Positions 16,798-24,490 are shown, counted from the stretch's first letter. The stretch: 64,000 nt of DNA from Acidobacteriota bacterium (GCA_003223645.1 QHVT01000017.1:1-64000); one strand, 5' to 3'. Numbers and translations: made by a program. Notes: generated from the sequence alone by a model not told the origin.

Positions 16798-17420
16798 GCG
16801 ACGAAGTTCCGCAGCACGCGCAGTCCGGCGCGCGATGATTTCTCGGGGTGGAACTGCACGCCGAACACACGTCCCTGTTGCACGGCGGCGGTGAAGCGGC
16901 CGTTGTATTCGGCGGACGCGATCTCGCTCGCGGCGTCGCGCGCGGCGTAGGAGTTGACGAAGTAGAATGCAGTACCTTCATCGATGCCTTCGAACAGTGG
17001 AGGACAGGCAATCTTGCCTGTCCGGACAGGCAGGATTGCCTGTCCTCCGCTGACGCGATTCCATCCGATCTGTGGCACCGGCAGCGGACCTTCGAAGCGA
17101 TGCACTTCGCCGCGCAGGAGGCCGAGGCCGGGCGTGGTTCCCATCTCGTGCGAGGCATCGAAGAGGAGTTGGTGGCCGACGCAGATGCCGAGGAGCGACG
17201 CGCCGTTCGCGACGGCGGTGCGAATCGCGTGATCGATGCGCGTCTCGATCAGCCACGACATCGCGGCGCCGAAGCTGCCGACGCCGGGGAGCACGAGCTT
17301 CGATGCGCGCGCGATTGCATCCGCGTCACGCGTCACGTCGAGCGAAGCGCCGGTCGCGCGCAGCGCGCGCGCGATGTTCGCGACGTTGGCGACCGGCGAG
17401 TCGATGAGCGTCGTGTTCAC
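16788..17420 (-). CDS. hisH: Imidazole glycerol phosphate synthase glutaminase subunit
   Basis: 210-aa glutamine amidotransferase subunit that feeds ammonia to HisF. It has the PGVGSF motif, the nucleophile motif GICVGHQLL (Cys), and the catalytic His/Glu in GVQFHPEKSS. Starts with GTG at 17420, overlapping the hisB stop as GTGA, and its own end overlaps the hisAF start by 10 bp. Between PVPQIGWNRV and LFEGIDEG a palindromic element (16999-17048) adds about 17 residues (GGQAILPVRTGKIACPP) in frame. The position is an interdomain loop in the family, so the enzyme is probably still active. Confidence 0.94.
   Translation of the reverse strand: MNTTLIDSPVANVANIARALRATGASLDVTRDADAIARASKLVLPGVGSFGAAMSWLIETRIDHAIRTAVANGASLLGICVGHQLLFDASHEMGTTPGLGLLRGEVHRFEGPLPVPQIGWNRVSGGQAILPVRTGKIACPPLFEGIDEGTAFYFVNSYAARDAASEIASAEYNGRFTAAVQQGRVFGVQFHPEKSSRAGLRVLRNFVAWN
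16999..17048. repeat. Palindromic element, GGAGGACAGGCAATC family, inside hisH
   Basis: A near-perfect 50-bp palindrome: GGAGGACAGGCAATC at one end, GATTGCCTGTCCTCC at the other, and TTGCCTGTCCGGACAGGCAG in the middle. It is translated in frame in hisH. Confidence 0.92.
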
Positions 17421-18004
17421 AGCACGCCTTTCGTCGAAGGCACGTCACTCGTCACGATCTGTTTCGCTTCGCGCACCGCGATCGCGAATGCCTTGAAGAT
17501 TGCCTCGGCGGCGTGATGTCCGTTGCGTCCGCGAATGAGATCGATGTGGATGTTGCACGCGCACTTGTTCGCGAACGACTTGAAAAATTCTTCGACCAGT
17601 ACGAACGGAAAGTCTTTGTGGATGAGCAGCATCTCGCGATCCATCGGCACGTCGAAGACGAGATACGGGCGGCCGGCGAAGTCGACGACGACGCGGGCGA
17701 GCGCTTCGTCGAGAGGGACGTAGGCGTGGCCGAAGCGGCGGATGCCGCGCTTGTCGCCGAGTGCGGCGGCGAAGACTTCGCCGAAGACCAGGCCGACGTC
17801 TTCGACGGTGTGGTGATAGTCGATGAACGTGTCACCGGCGGCGCTGACGTCGAGATCGAGCTGGCCGTGGCGCGCAATCGCGTCGAGCATGTGCGAGAGG
17901 AAACCGATCGGCGTGTCGATCTCGGCGCGGCCGGTGCCGTCAACGTTGACCGTGATCTCGACGGAGGTTTCTTTCGTGGTGCGTGCGAGCGTGGCGGTTC
18001 TCAT
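17417..18004 (-). CDS. hisB: Imidazoleglycerol-phosphate dehydratase
   Basis: 195-aa monofunctional IGPD (no HisN phosphatase part), histidine step 6. The Mn-binding His/Glu motifs are present: GFLSHMLDAIARHG, DYHHTVEDVG, and RNGHHAAEAIFKAFA. The sequence begins MRTATLARTTKETSVEITVNVDG, as is usual. The start at 18004 overlaps the hisC stop by 4 bp. No insertion element is present. Residues DFPFVLVEEFFKSFA fit the family trimer core. Confidence 0.95.
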   Translation of the reverse strand: MRTATLARTTKETSVEITVNVDGTGRAEIDTPIGFLSHMLDAIARHGQLDLDVSAAGDTFIDYHHTVEDVGLVFGEVFAAALGDKRGIRRFGHAYVPLDEALARVVVDFAGRPYLVFDVPMDREMLLIHKDFPFVLVEEFFKSFANKCACNIHIDLIRGRNGHHAAEAIFKAFAIAVREAKQIVTSDVPSTKGVL

Positions 18005-19122
18005 TTCGTCTCCTGGAGTGCGGGCGTCTCGCCCGCCGCGGTCGGGCATCCTGGCCGGCCGCTGTCTTCGGCGCGTTTCTGGTCGCCGGGCGAGACGCCC
18101 GACGACTTGCGGGCGGGACGCCCGCACTCCTCCAATGCGGCGAGGAATGCGTCGTTCTCTTCGCGCGTGCCGATCGACACGCGGAGGAATGTCGCGTATT
18201 TGCGGATGAGGATTCCGCGCTCGAGAAAATCCTCGAACGCGGCGTTGCTGCGGAAGGCGATGAAGTTCGAGCGCGACGGAAACGCGGTCACGTGTTTCAT
18301 CGCGCGCATCGCGGCGAAGACGCGCTCGCGCTCGGCGATCAGGAACGCGACGTTCGTGTCGCGGTACGCGCGGTTCTCCAGCGCGAGCGCGGCGACGGTC
18401 TCGCTGATCACGTTGAGCGAGTAGGGGAGTTTCACTTTGCGAATCTCGCGGCACGTGGCGGCGGTCGACGCGAGCCAGCCGACGCGCAGCGCGGCGAGTC
18501 CCCACGCTTTCGAGAACGTGGAGAACGTGACGAGGCCATCGTGCAGCGGCGGCAGCTCGTCTTCGGCAAAGTCGCCGTACGCGCGGTCGAACAACACCGT
18601 TGCGCCGGTCGCGAGGAGTTGTGTGATGCCGTCGTCGGGCAGCACGCCGCCGGTCGGATTGTTCGGCGAGCAGACAATGACGACGGCGCCGCGCAGCGTC
18701 GACAACGCGTTCAGCATTTCGTCGAGCGGAAGCAGACCGGCGAGTGGATCGATGTCGATCGGGACGGGAAGTCCGCCGGCGACGGTGACGAGCTTCTCGT
18801 ACAGCGCGAACGTCGGCTTCGGGAAAACGACCGGCGTGCCGGGGCCGACGAACGTGCTGACCGTCGCGGCGAGCAGTTCGTTCGAGCCGTTGCCGACGAG
18901 GATGTTGTCCGCGGTGTAGCCGTACGCGCGCGCGAGCGTTTCGCGCAGCGTCGACGACTCGAAGTCGGGATAGCGATTCCATGCGCGCGCGGCCACGCGC
19001 GCGAGCGCTTCTTCCTTGAACGGAAAATCGAATGGCGACTCGTTCTGATTGAGCTTGTGCTCCGCCTCGCGCAGCTCGAGCGTGTATGCCGTCATCGCCG
19101 CAATCGTCGCGCGCGCGGTCAT
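18001..19122 (-). CDS. hisC: Histidinol-phosphate aminotransferase
   Basis: 373-aa PLP-dependent aminotransferase, histidine step 7. It shows KLNQNESPF, VGNGSNELL, CSPNNPTGG, the cofactor Lys in FSKAWGLAALRVGW, and the phosphate-binding LRVSIGTREEND. The normal fold ends near ALEECG; the last 40 or so residues (from about 331) are encoded by a palindromic element (18015-18130) and look unrelated to the family. The start ATG 19122 overlaps the hisD stop by 4 bp. Confidence 0.94.
   Translation of the reverse strand: MTARATIAAMTAYTLELREAEHKLNQNESPFDFPFKEEALARVAARAWNRYPDFESSTLRETLARAYGYTADNILVGNGSNELLAATVSTFVGPGTPVVFPKPTFALYEKLVTVAGGLPVPIDIDPLAGLLPLDEMLNALSTLRGAVVIVCSPNNPTGGVLPDDGITQLLATGATVLFDRAYGDFAEDELPPLHDGLVTFSTFSKAWGLAALRVGWLASTAATCREIRKVKLPYSLNVISETVAALALENRAYRDTNVAFLIAERERVFAAMRAMKHVTAFPSRSNFIAFRSNAAFEDFLERGILIRKYATFLRVSIGTREENDAFLAALEECGRPARKSSGVSPGDQKRAEDSGRPGCPTAAGETPALQETK
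18015..18130. repeat. Palindromic element, GGAGTGCGGGCGTC family, at hisC 3' end
   Basis: GGAGTGCGGGCGTCTCGCCC on one side and GGGCGGGACGCCCGCACTCC on the other, with further inner pairing. It is related to the GGAGAGCGGGCGTCCCGCCC family. It supplies the C-terminal tail of HisC. Confidence 0.88.
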
Positions 19123-20300
19123 GCGATCACCCCCACTCTCGCCTCGATCGACTTCGCGTGGTTCGGCAAGCCCTCGAAGTACGCGATGCGTGCGGCGGAC
19201 GCCCCGATCTCCTGCAGCGTCTCATCCGTCAGCGTGATGATGTTCGTGCGCTTGACGAAGTCGTAGACGCCGAGCGGCGAAAAGAAACGCGCGCTGCCCC
19301 CGGTCGGGAGCACGTGATTCGATCCCACCACATAGTCGCCCGCGGCTGCGGGCGACGACGGTCCGCAGTAAATCGCGCCGGCGTTGTTCACGCGATCCGC
19401 GATCGATGCCGCATCGCGCGCGTGAATCGACAAATGCTCGGGTGCGATTCGATCGGTGATCGCGACCGCCTCGTCGATCGTGTCGACGAGGTACATCTGC
19501 GACGCGCGCACATCGATGCGTGTGCCGATGCAGATGCACGTCACGACCGAGTCGGGGCCGTGCTCCTGCTGTGCGTCGAGATCCGCTTGAATGAAGTCGA
19601 CGTTCGCGGTGTCGTCGGCGATGACGACGAGCTCCGTCGGACCGGCCGTCATGTCGATGCCGACTTCGCCGACGAGGCGCGCCTTCGCCGCGGTCACGTA
19701 GGCGTTGCCGGGGCCGGCGATCTTATCGACGCGCGCGAGCGTGCTCGTGCCGAGGGCCATCGCCGCGATCGCCTGCGCGCCGCCGCTTTGATAAATCTCG
19801 CGGATGCCGAGGCGATTGCAGACGTAGTGCAGCTCATCGCGGGCGGCGACGGCGGGCGTCGTCGCGACGACGATCTCTTCGACGCCGGCGATGCGCGCGG
19901 GGACGGCGCACATGATCAGCGTCGAGACGTACACCGCGCGTCCACCGGGTACGTAGATGCCGACGCGTTTGAGCGGACGCACGCGATGCTGCACGCCCTG
20001 CCATTCGTACGACGACGGCATTTGCGGCCGGTGAAACGCGGTGACGCGCTCGATTGCGAGATCGAGTGCGCGCGCGAGAGGAGAGCGGGCGTCCCGCCCG
20101 CCCCCGGGAGGCGGGCATGATGCCCGCTCTCCTGCGATCTCGCGTGGCTCGATCAGAATCGCGTTCGGTGCGATGCGCACTCCGTCGAACCGCTCGATCT
20201 GTTCCGCCACGAACGCGTCTCCGCGCGCGCGAACGCCGGCGATCATTTCATCGGCCGTTGCAAAAACGGCATCTTCAGGCGATGGATTGGAGCTCGGCAT
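19119..20300 (-). CDS. hisD: Histidinol dehydrogenase
   Basis: 393-aa Zn- and NAD-dependent enzyme oxidising histidinol to histidine (last two steps). Motifs: VGIYVPGGRA, SGGAQAIAA, KIAGPGNAYV, TAGPTELVV, the Zn ligands in QQEHGPDS, APEHLSIH, AGDYVVGSNH and GLPNHAKS. The N-terminus is about 30 residues shorter than typical 430-aa enzymes. A palindromic element (20080-20132) is read in frame between EPREIA and ARALDLAIERV, coding for residues about 57-74. The ATG at 20300 lies inside the end of hisG (26-bp overlap). Confidence 0.95.
   Translation of the reverse strand: MPSSNPSPEDAVFATADEMIAGVRARGDAFVAEQIERFDGVRIAPNAILIEPREIAGERASCPPPGGGRDARSPLARALDLAIERVTAFHRPQMPSSYEWQGVQHRVRPLKRVGIYVPGGRAVYVSTLIMCAVPARIAGVEEIVVATTPAVAARDELHYVCNRLGIREIYQSGGAQAIAAMALGTSTLARVDKIAGPGNAYVTAAKARLVGEVGIDMTAGPTELVVIADDTANVDFIQADLDAQQEHGPDSVVTCICIGTRIDVRASQMYLVDTIDEAVAITDRIAPEHLSIHARDAASIADRVNNAGAIYCGPSSPAAAGDYVVGSNHVLPTGGSARFFSPLGVYDFVKRTNIITLTDETLQEIGASAARIAYFEGLPNHAKSIEARVGVIA
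20080..20132. repeat. Palindromic element, GGAGAGCGGGCGTCCC family, inside hisD
   Basis: GGAGAGCGGGCGTCCCGCCC at one end and its reverse complement at the other, 53 bp in total. Other copies are at 38201-38254 and 56146-56198, and all three are almost identical. Translated as GERASCPPPGGGRDARSP. Confidence 0.93.
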
Positions 20301-20907
20301 TTTTCGCTTCCTCGATGCGCGCGATCAGCGCGCGGATCTGCTGGTTGTTCGTGCGATAGACGTTCTTCGAGACAATGAGCCGCGGCGTGATCTCCGCGAC
20401 GAAGTCCTGCATCTCCAGCTTGTGCACCCGCGCCGTCTCGCCGGTCTCGACGAGATCGATCACATGCGTCGTGAGATTGAGGACCGCCGCCAATTCGACG
20501 GAGCCGCCGAGGGGGATGATCTCGGCGCGAAGGCCGCGCGAGTCGAGAAACTGGCGCGAGACGCGCGGATACTTTGTGGCGATGCGCGCGTCGTTCGCGA
20601 GCCGCGGCGCACCGGGCGCGCCGATGACCATCATCCGGCAGCGTCCGTACGGCAGCTCGACCGGCTGATACGCGCTGCATTCATGCTCCAGGATTTGATC
20701 GAGTCCCGCGACTCCCGCGTCGGCGGCGCCGTGCTCGACGTACACCGGCACGTCGCAGTCCTTCACGAAAATCCACTCGATGCCGCCGCGCGTGAACACG
20801 AGCTTGCGCGTGTGCAGGTCCGCATCGTCCGGCACTTCGTAGCCCGCGGTGGCGAACGTCGCGAGCACTTTGTCCTGCAGTCGCCCTTTTGGAATTGCGA
20901 TTCGCAT
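20275..20907 (-). CDS. hisG: ATP phosphoribosyltransferase, short form
   Basis: 210-aa HisG_S catalytic subunit that joins ATP and PRPP in the first histidine step. It begins MRIAIPKGRL and has DAGVAGLDQILE, the PRPP-binding region near IIPLGGSVELA and VIDLVETGETAR. The C-terminal ACT-like regulatory domain of long HisG is absent, so it needs HisZ for activity and feedback control; hisZ is directly upstream with a 2-bp gap. No palindrome interrupts this gene. Confidence 0.95.
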   Translation of the reverse strand: MRIAIPKGRLQDKVLATFATAGYEVPDDADLHTRKLVFTRGGIEWIFVKDCDVPVYVEHGAADAGVAGLDQILEHECSAYQPVELPYGRCRMMVIGAPGAPRLANDARIATKYPRVSRQFLDSRGLRAEIIPLGGSVELAAVLNLTTHVIDLVETGETARVHKLEMQDFVAEITPRLIVSKNVYRTNNQQIRALIARIEEAKNAELQSIA

Positions 20908-20909
20908 AG

Positions 20910-21677
20910 TTAGTCCAGATCGTCGATGGTGAAGGTGAAACCGATCGCGGGTGCGTCGGCTCCGAAGCGTGAATACAGGGAGTCGTAGCGCCCGCCTTGC
21001 GCAATCGGCTTGCGGCGGTCGTCGCCGTACACCCAGAAGCGCAGGCCGGTGTAGTAGCTGCTTGGGTCGGCTTCGTCCTGTTCGTGGTAGACGAAGCGCG
21101 CGTCATTTTCGAGAAGAGATGGCAGATGGCGGACGGCGGATGGCGGAGACGAGTCGGCATCGGCACTTTTGCCATCTGCCATCTGCCATCCGCCATCCGT
21201 GTAAACGACCAACGCGTTCTCGAAAAACTCCGACGCAATTGCGGCTGCGAGTCGCAGCATCGCGATGTCCGCTTCGCTCGACGCATCGCCGATGATCTCC
21301 GCGCCGATCTGGAACATCTCGCGATTCGCACCGAGTCGCGTCGCGTCGCAGCGGATCACATCGCCGCGATAGAAGACGCGCAGCGGCAGTTCGCTCTCAG
21401 GCAGCGCGGGAGCGAGTGCGCGCGCAACCATCGGCGTGAAGTCGGATCGGATCGCGACCAGCTCTCCTTCGCGATCGGTGAATCGATAGCTTTGCCGCGC
21501 CGACTCCCGTCCCGTTACTCCCGCGTACGGCTCGGCGAAGTCGATGATCGGCAATACGACTTCGGCGAAGCCGTTGCCTTCGAGCAGCGCGACGAAGCGC
21601 GACTCGATGCGCCTCCGCCGCGCCGTCTCTTCAATGAGCAGCGGCCTCGCTCCGGTTGGATATCTCGTTTTTCCCAT
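20910..21677 (-). CDS. hisZ: ATP phosphoribosyltransferase regulatory subunit
   Basis: 255-aa class II aminoacyl-tRNA-synthetase paralogue that activates and regulates short HisG. Visible blocks: LPIIDFAEPY, RSDFTPMVAR, PLRVFYRGDVIR (motif 2), YYTGLRFWVY and QGGRYDSLYSRFG. It is shorter than typical HisZ (about 320-390 aa) and lacks most of the C-terminal region. A palindromic element (21119-21199) is read in frame after LVVYTDGG, coding for residues about 160-186. Its start codon follows a terminator hairpin that also contains the GGGAAGAGG ribosome-binding sequence. Confidence 0.9.
   Translation of the reverse strand: MGKTRYPTGARPLLIEETARRRRIESRFVALLEGNGFAEVVLPIIDFAEPYAGVTGRESARQSYRFTDREGELVAIRSDFTPMVARALAPALPESELPLRVFYRGDVIRCDATRLGANREMFQIGAEIIGDASSEADIAMLRLAAAIASEFFENALVVYTDGGWQMADGKSADADSSPPSAVRHLPSLLENDARFVYHEQDEADPSSYYTGLRFWVYGDDRRKPIAQGGRYDSLYSRFGADAPAIGFTFTIDDLD
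21119..21199. repeat. Palindromic element, GGCAGATGGC family, inside hisZ
   Basis: GATGGCAGATGGCGGACGGC on one side, GCCATCTGCCATCCGCCATC on the other. It is translated in frame as a His/Ser/Pro-rich loop in HisZ. The two other copies (1507, 46763) lie between genes. Confidence 0.9.
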
Positions 21678-21683
21678 AAAGCC

Positions 21684-21713
21684 AAAAACCTCTTCCCGCT
21701 GGAGGAAGAGGCT
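21684..21713 (-). terminator. his attenuator terminator hairpin
   Basis: On the minus strand CCTCTTCC (21711-21704) pairs with GGAAGAGG (21696-21689) and is followed by TTTTT. It lies between the His-rich leader peptide and hisZ. A second hairpin, with GCGCCCC and GGGGCGC arms, lies upstream at about 21736-21767 and could be the pause or competing structure. GGGAAGAGG in the 3' arm is also the only ribosome-binding sequence before hisZ. Confidence 0.8.
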
Positions 21714-21778
21714 TCGACTTCTCGCGCGATTCGTCGTGCGCCCCTTCCTTTCGGCGGGGCGCGTGTGGACCTACACCC

Positions 21779-21829
21779 CTACCGTTGATGGTGGTGGTGA
21801 TGGTGCCGGTGCGCGCGGGTAATGTTCAT
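21779..21829 (-). CDS. hisL: his operon leader peptide
   Basis: A 16-residue peptide, MNITRAHRHHHHHHQR, ending in TAG, with seven His codons of which six are consecutive. It lies 100 nt before hisZ and is followed by a hairpin and then a U-tracted terminator. This is the architecture of classical histidine attenuation: shortage of charged tRNA-His stalls the ribosome in the His run and prevents the terminator. The gene is far too short for ordinary gene finders. The ATG at 21829 follows a TAGACT hexamer by 10 nt and has no Shine-Dalgarno. The match to the established enterobacterial mechanism is by architecture, not by sequence identity. Confidence 0.88.
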   Translation of the reverse strand: MNITRAHRHHHHHHQR

Positions 21830-21839
21830 TTGCGTGTGC

Positions 21840-21845
21840 AGTCTA
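21840..21845 (-). promoter_or_regulatory. Putative -10 element for the his operon
   Basis: Minus-strand TAGACT, 10 nt before the hisL ATG. It lies only 3 bp from the tyrS -10-like element on the other strand, so the two promoters would overlap back to back. Confidence 0.45.
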
Positions 21846-21848
21846 GCA

Positions 21849-21854
21849 GATAAT
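21849..21854 (+). promoter_or_regulatory. Putative -10 element of tyrS (leaderless)
   Basis: GATAAT followed by 8 bases (CGCCCGCC) and the tyrS ATG, with no Shine-Dalgarno. The -35 would fall inside the hisL region (weak TTCATT at 21825-21830). Confidence 0.45.
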
Positions 21855-21862
21855 CGCCCGCC

Positions 21863-23053
21863 ATGACTCTCGACGAGCAACTGGCCTACCTCGCCAAAGG
21901 CGCGGTCGACCTCATCGAAAAGAACGATCTCAAAACGAAAATTTCCCGCGGCAAGCCGCTCACGATCAAGGTCGGATTCGATCCGACCGCGCCCGACATC
22001 CACCTCGGACACACGGTCCTGATGCGCAAGATGCGTCATTTCCAGCAGCTCGGGCATCGCGTGATTTTTCTGATCGGCGACTTCACCGGTCTGATCGGCG
22101 ATCCCACCGGCAAGAAGACGACGCGTCCCGCGCTGACGAAAGAGGAAGTGCTGCAGAACGCGGAGACGTACCGCAAGCAGGTCTACAAAATTCTCGATCC
22201 CGTGAAGACGGAGATCCGCTTCAACTCCGAATGGCTCGGCGCCCTCGGAGCGGAAGGAATGGTGCGCCTCGCGGCGAAGTACACGCTCGCGCGCATGCTC
22301 GAGCGCGACGATTTCAAGAAGCGCTTTCAGTCGCAGCAGCCGATCGCGATTCACGAGCTGCTCTATCCGCTCGCGCAGGCCTACGACTCCGTCGCGCTGC
22401 AGTGCGACGTCGAGCTGGGCGGCACCGATCAGCTGTTCAATCTGCTCGTCGGACGCGATCTCATGCGCGAGTACGGACTCGAGCCGCAGTGCGTGCTGAC
22501 GACGCCGCTCCTCGAAGGACTCGACGGCGTCGAGAAGATGTCGAAGTCCCTCGGCAATTACATCGGCATCAACGAAGAGCCGTCGCAGATTTTCGGCAAG
22601 GTGATGTCGATCTCGGACGACTTGATGTGGAAGTACTACCTGCTCTGCACCGACCTCGCGCCGTCGGAAATCGAGAGCATCAAAACGTCATCGCATCCGA
22701 TGGATGCGAAGAAACAACTCGCGAAAACGATCATCCGCGACTTTCACGGCGATGAAGCCGCGGACGCGGCGGAGGCGGAGTTCCGGCGCGTGTTCAGCGA
22801 GCGGCAAATACCGACGGATCTCGAAGAGAAGTCATTGCCCGCTTCTCATGAACCGCAGTTGCTGGCCAAAGTGATCACGCTCGCAGGACTCGCGGAGTCG
22901 AACAAAGACGCGCAGCGCTTGATCGCGCAAGGCGGCGTGCTGGTGGATGACGTGAAGGTCGATTCGACGCGGCACGCGCTCGACGCGAGCGCGGGGCGGA
23001 GCTATCTGTTGAAGGTGGGGAAGCGGCGGTTCGCGAAAATTACGTTTGCGTAG
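21863..23053 (+). CDS. tyrS: Tyrosyl-tRNA synthetase
   Basis: 396-aa class I aminoacyl-tRNA synthetase. The HIGH-type signature is DIHLGHTVLMRK, the KMSKS loop is EKMSKSLGNYIG, and the tyrosine-binding region includes LYPLAQAYDSVALQCDVELGGTDQ. The C-terminal S4-like RNA-binding domain (about 335-396) has AQRLIAQGGVLVDD. Length and domain order fit the TyrZ-like bacterial subgroup. It is divergent from the his operon with only 33 bp between the hisL start and its own start. Confidence 0.97.
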   Translation: MTLDEQLAYLAKGAVDLIEKNDLKTKISRGKPLTIKVGFDPTAPDIHLGHTVLMRKMRHFQQLGHRVIFLIGDFTGLIGDPTGKKTTRPALTKEEVLQNAETYRKQVYKILDPVKTEIRFNSEWLGALGAEGMVRLAAKYTLARMLERDDFKKRFQSQQPIAIHELLYPLAQAYDSVALQCDVELGGTDQLFNLLVGRDLMREYGLEPQCVLTTPLLEGLDGVEKMSKSLGNYIGINEEPSQIFGKVMSISDDLMWKYYLLCTDLAPSEIESIKTSSHPMDAKKQLAKTIIRDFHGDEAADAAEAEFRRVFSERQIPTDLEEKSLPASHEPQLLAKVITLAGLAESNKDAQRLIAQGGVLVDDVKVDSTRHALDASAGRSYLLKVGKRRFAKITFA

Positions 23054-23057
23054 AAAT

Positions 23058-23124
23058 GGAGCGGCGGGCTCTTAGCCCGCCGACTCGTCGCGAGGAAACG
23101 GCGGGCTAAGAGCCCGCCGCTCCA
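23058..23124. repeat. Palindromic element, GGAGCGGCGGGC family
   Basis: TGGAGCGGCGGGCTCTTAGC on one side, GCTAAGAGCCCGCCGCTCCA on the other, with about 25 bp between. It lies between the convergent tyrS and the following exported protein. Confidence 0.92.
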
Positions 23125-23143
23125 CAGAAGCAGAAGCAACGTC

Positions 23144-24220
23144 TTACCGGTACCGCACGGGAATCGTGAGCAGGGACGTCTGTCCGTTGACCGTTGCCTT
23201 CACGATCATCTCGCCGGTCTGGCCGCGCAGACCTTCGTTCGCGCCGGTCTGCAGCGTGCCGATCGCGTCGACGAAGCGTGCGTCGGACGGGGAGGAGACG
23301 AGCTCGAGGTTCACGGTCTCGCCGAACTCGCCCTTCGCGACCACGCGGAAGAAGATCGGGAAGCCGGTGCCGGTGAAGATGTCGACCGCTCCGTCGAGGA
23401 CTCCGTCATGGTTGGCGTCGTTGAGGTCGATCGTGCCGTCTTCATTCGCGTCGACGCCGAACTGGATCAGGATGTCGTCGCGCGTCGGAATGGCCGGGAC
23501 GAACGTCGGGTCGCCGGTGTTGTTGATCGCGCTGCCGTAGAAGATCGCGCTGCCGCTCGAGATGCGCGCGTACACCGCGTCGTTGTTCTGCGGCTCGACC
23601 CCGAAGACGGTGTTGACGCCGAGGTTGTACTGCACGTGCTGGCCGGCGGCGTAGGTCGCGTTGGCGGAGCCGGCGACCGTGCCGTTGGCGCGCACGAGCT
23701 CCCACTTCAGCGTCGTCGCGGTGACGGCGTAGAGACCGAAGTTGAAGCGCGTGGAGCCGACGGACGAGGGAGCGTTGAGCGTCGCGATCTGTCCGGCCGC
23801 GACGGCGTCGGCGCTCTTCACCGCGGGCACGTCCTGTCCGAACTCCGAGCCGTCCGGCGCGCGGTTGAACGTGCGCGACGTAATGGCGAGGTAGCGCTCA
23901 TCGCGATCGTCGACGGTGAGAACGATCGCGCCGGTGGCGGCGTCAAGACCGAACTTCGACTTCGCGATGTCGGCGATGGAGACGGTCTCCTTCGCGCCGA
24001 GGGCGACGCTGACGGGGCCGAGAACAGTGGTGCCCTGATGGAACGCGAGGGAAACGGAGAGAGCGCGCGGCGCGGAGCTGTGCAGCGTCAGCTCGGACTG
24101 CCATTGACTGAGATTTGCGCCCGGACCCGTGCCGGCCGCCGGAACGACGAGCGTCGCCGCGCCCGCGGCGACGGGCAGCAGCGCGATTGCGGCTGCGGAG
24201 AGAAAGTTACGGAATTTCAT
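23144..24220 (-). CDS. Exported protein with dockerin-like calcium loop
   Basis: 358-aa secreted protein of unknown function. Signal peptide at 1-21 (FLSAAAIALLPVAAGAA). The body is beta-rich with two repeats of the kind found in exported Acidobacteria-like proteins (TLVVPAAGTGPGANLSQWQ near the start). Residues about 255-275 contain DANEDGTIDLNDANHDG, an EF-hand/dockerin-type calcium loop. The C-terminus is an Ig-like strand pattern ending IPVRYR. The start ATG has an ideal ribosome-binding site (GGAGG, 7 nt away), but that site is buried in a 9-bp stem. Confidence 0.75.
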   Translation of the reverse strand: MKFRNFLSAAAIALLPVAAGAATLVVPAAGTGPGANLSQWQSELTLHSSAPRALSVSLAFHQGTTVLGPVSVALGAKETVSIADIAKSKFGLDAATGAIVLTVDDRDERYLAITSRTFNRAPDGSEFGQDVPAVKSADAVAAGQIATLNAPSSVGSTRFNFGLYAVTATTLKWELVRANGTVAGSANATYAAGQHVQYNLGVNTVFGVEPQNNDAVYARISSGSAIFYGSAINNTGDPTFVPAIPTRDDILIQFGVDANEDGTIDLNDANHDGVLDGAVDIFTGTGFPIFFRVVAKGEFGETVNLELVSSPSDARFVDAIGTLQTGANEGLRGQTGEMIVKATVNGQTSLLTIPVRYR

Positions 24221-24223
24221 GTT

Positions 24224-24264
24224 GATGCCTCCTTGGCTAAGTTGCCGAGTGATACGGAGGCATC
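24224..24264 (-). promoter_or_regulatory. RNA hairpin covering the ribosome-binding site
   Basis: On the minus strand GATGCCTCC (24264-24256) is perfectly complementary to GGAGGCATC (24232-24224), with a 23-nt loop. The GGAGG of the second arm is the Shine-Dalgarno of the exported protein at 24220. Translation may depend on opening this stem by temperature, ligand or a factor. Confidence 0.6.
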
Positions 24265-24363
24265 TTGTTATTTGTCTATGGGAAAGGTGGTTGTTTAATT
24301 GGTGTGGAAAATGAGGATGGTGCGGCGTGAGTTGATACGGAGCAGCGCTGTGGAGCGTCTAGC

Positions 24364-24490
24364 GTGCACTGCCCGGGAATGCAGAACGCAGAATGCAGAA
24401 GGCAGAATTTAGAAGCCCGCCTGCAGATACATGCGCTCTCCGGCGGATTCTCACTTCTGCCTTCTGCCTTCTGCCTTCCTGGGCAGTGCG
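24364..24490. repeat. Palindromic element, GCAGAAGGC family with GTGCACTGCCC ends
   Basis: Outer arms GTGCACTGCCCGGGAATGC and CTGGGCAGTGCGC enclose GCAGAATGCAGAAGGCAG / CTGCCTTCTGCC inner arms. It fills most of the 24221-24557 gap; the rest holds the putative promoter of the next gene. Confidence 0.85.

Noticed and set aside
20681-21331. Alternative minus-strand reading frame across hisZ and hisG
   Set aside because: Ser/Arg-rich shadow; the hisZ and hisG frames have all family motifs.
21779-22354. Long minus-strand frame ending in the His-rich peptide, antisense to tyrS
   Set aside because: Only the final 16 codons, starting at 21829, fit a leader peptide; the rest mirrors tyrS.
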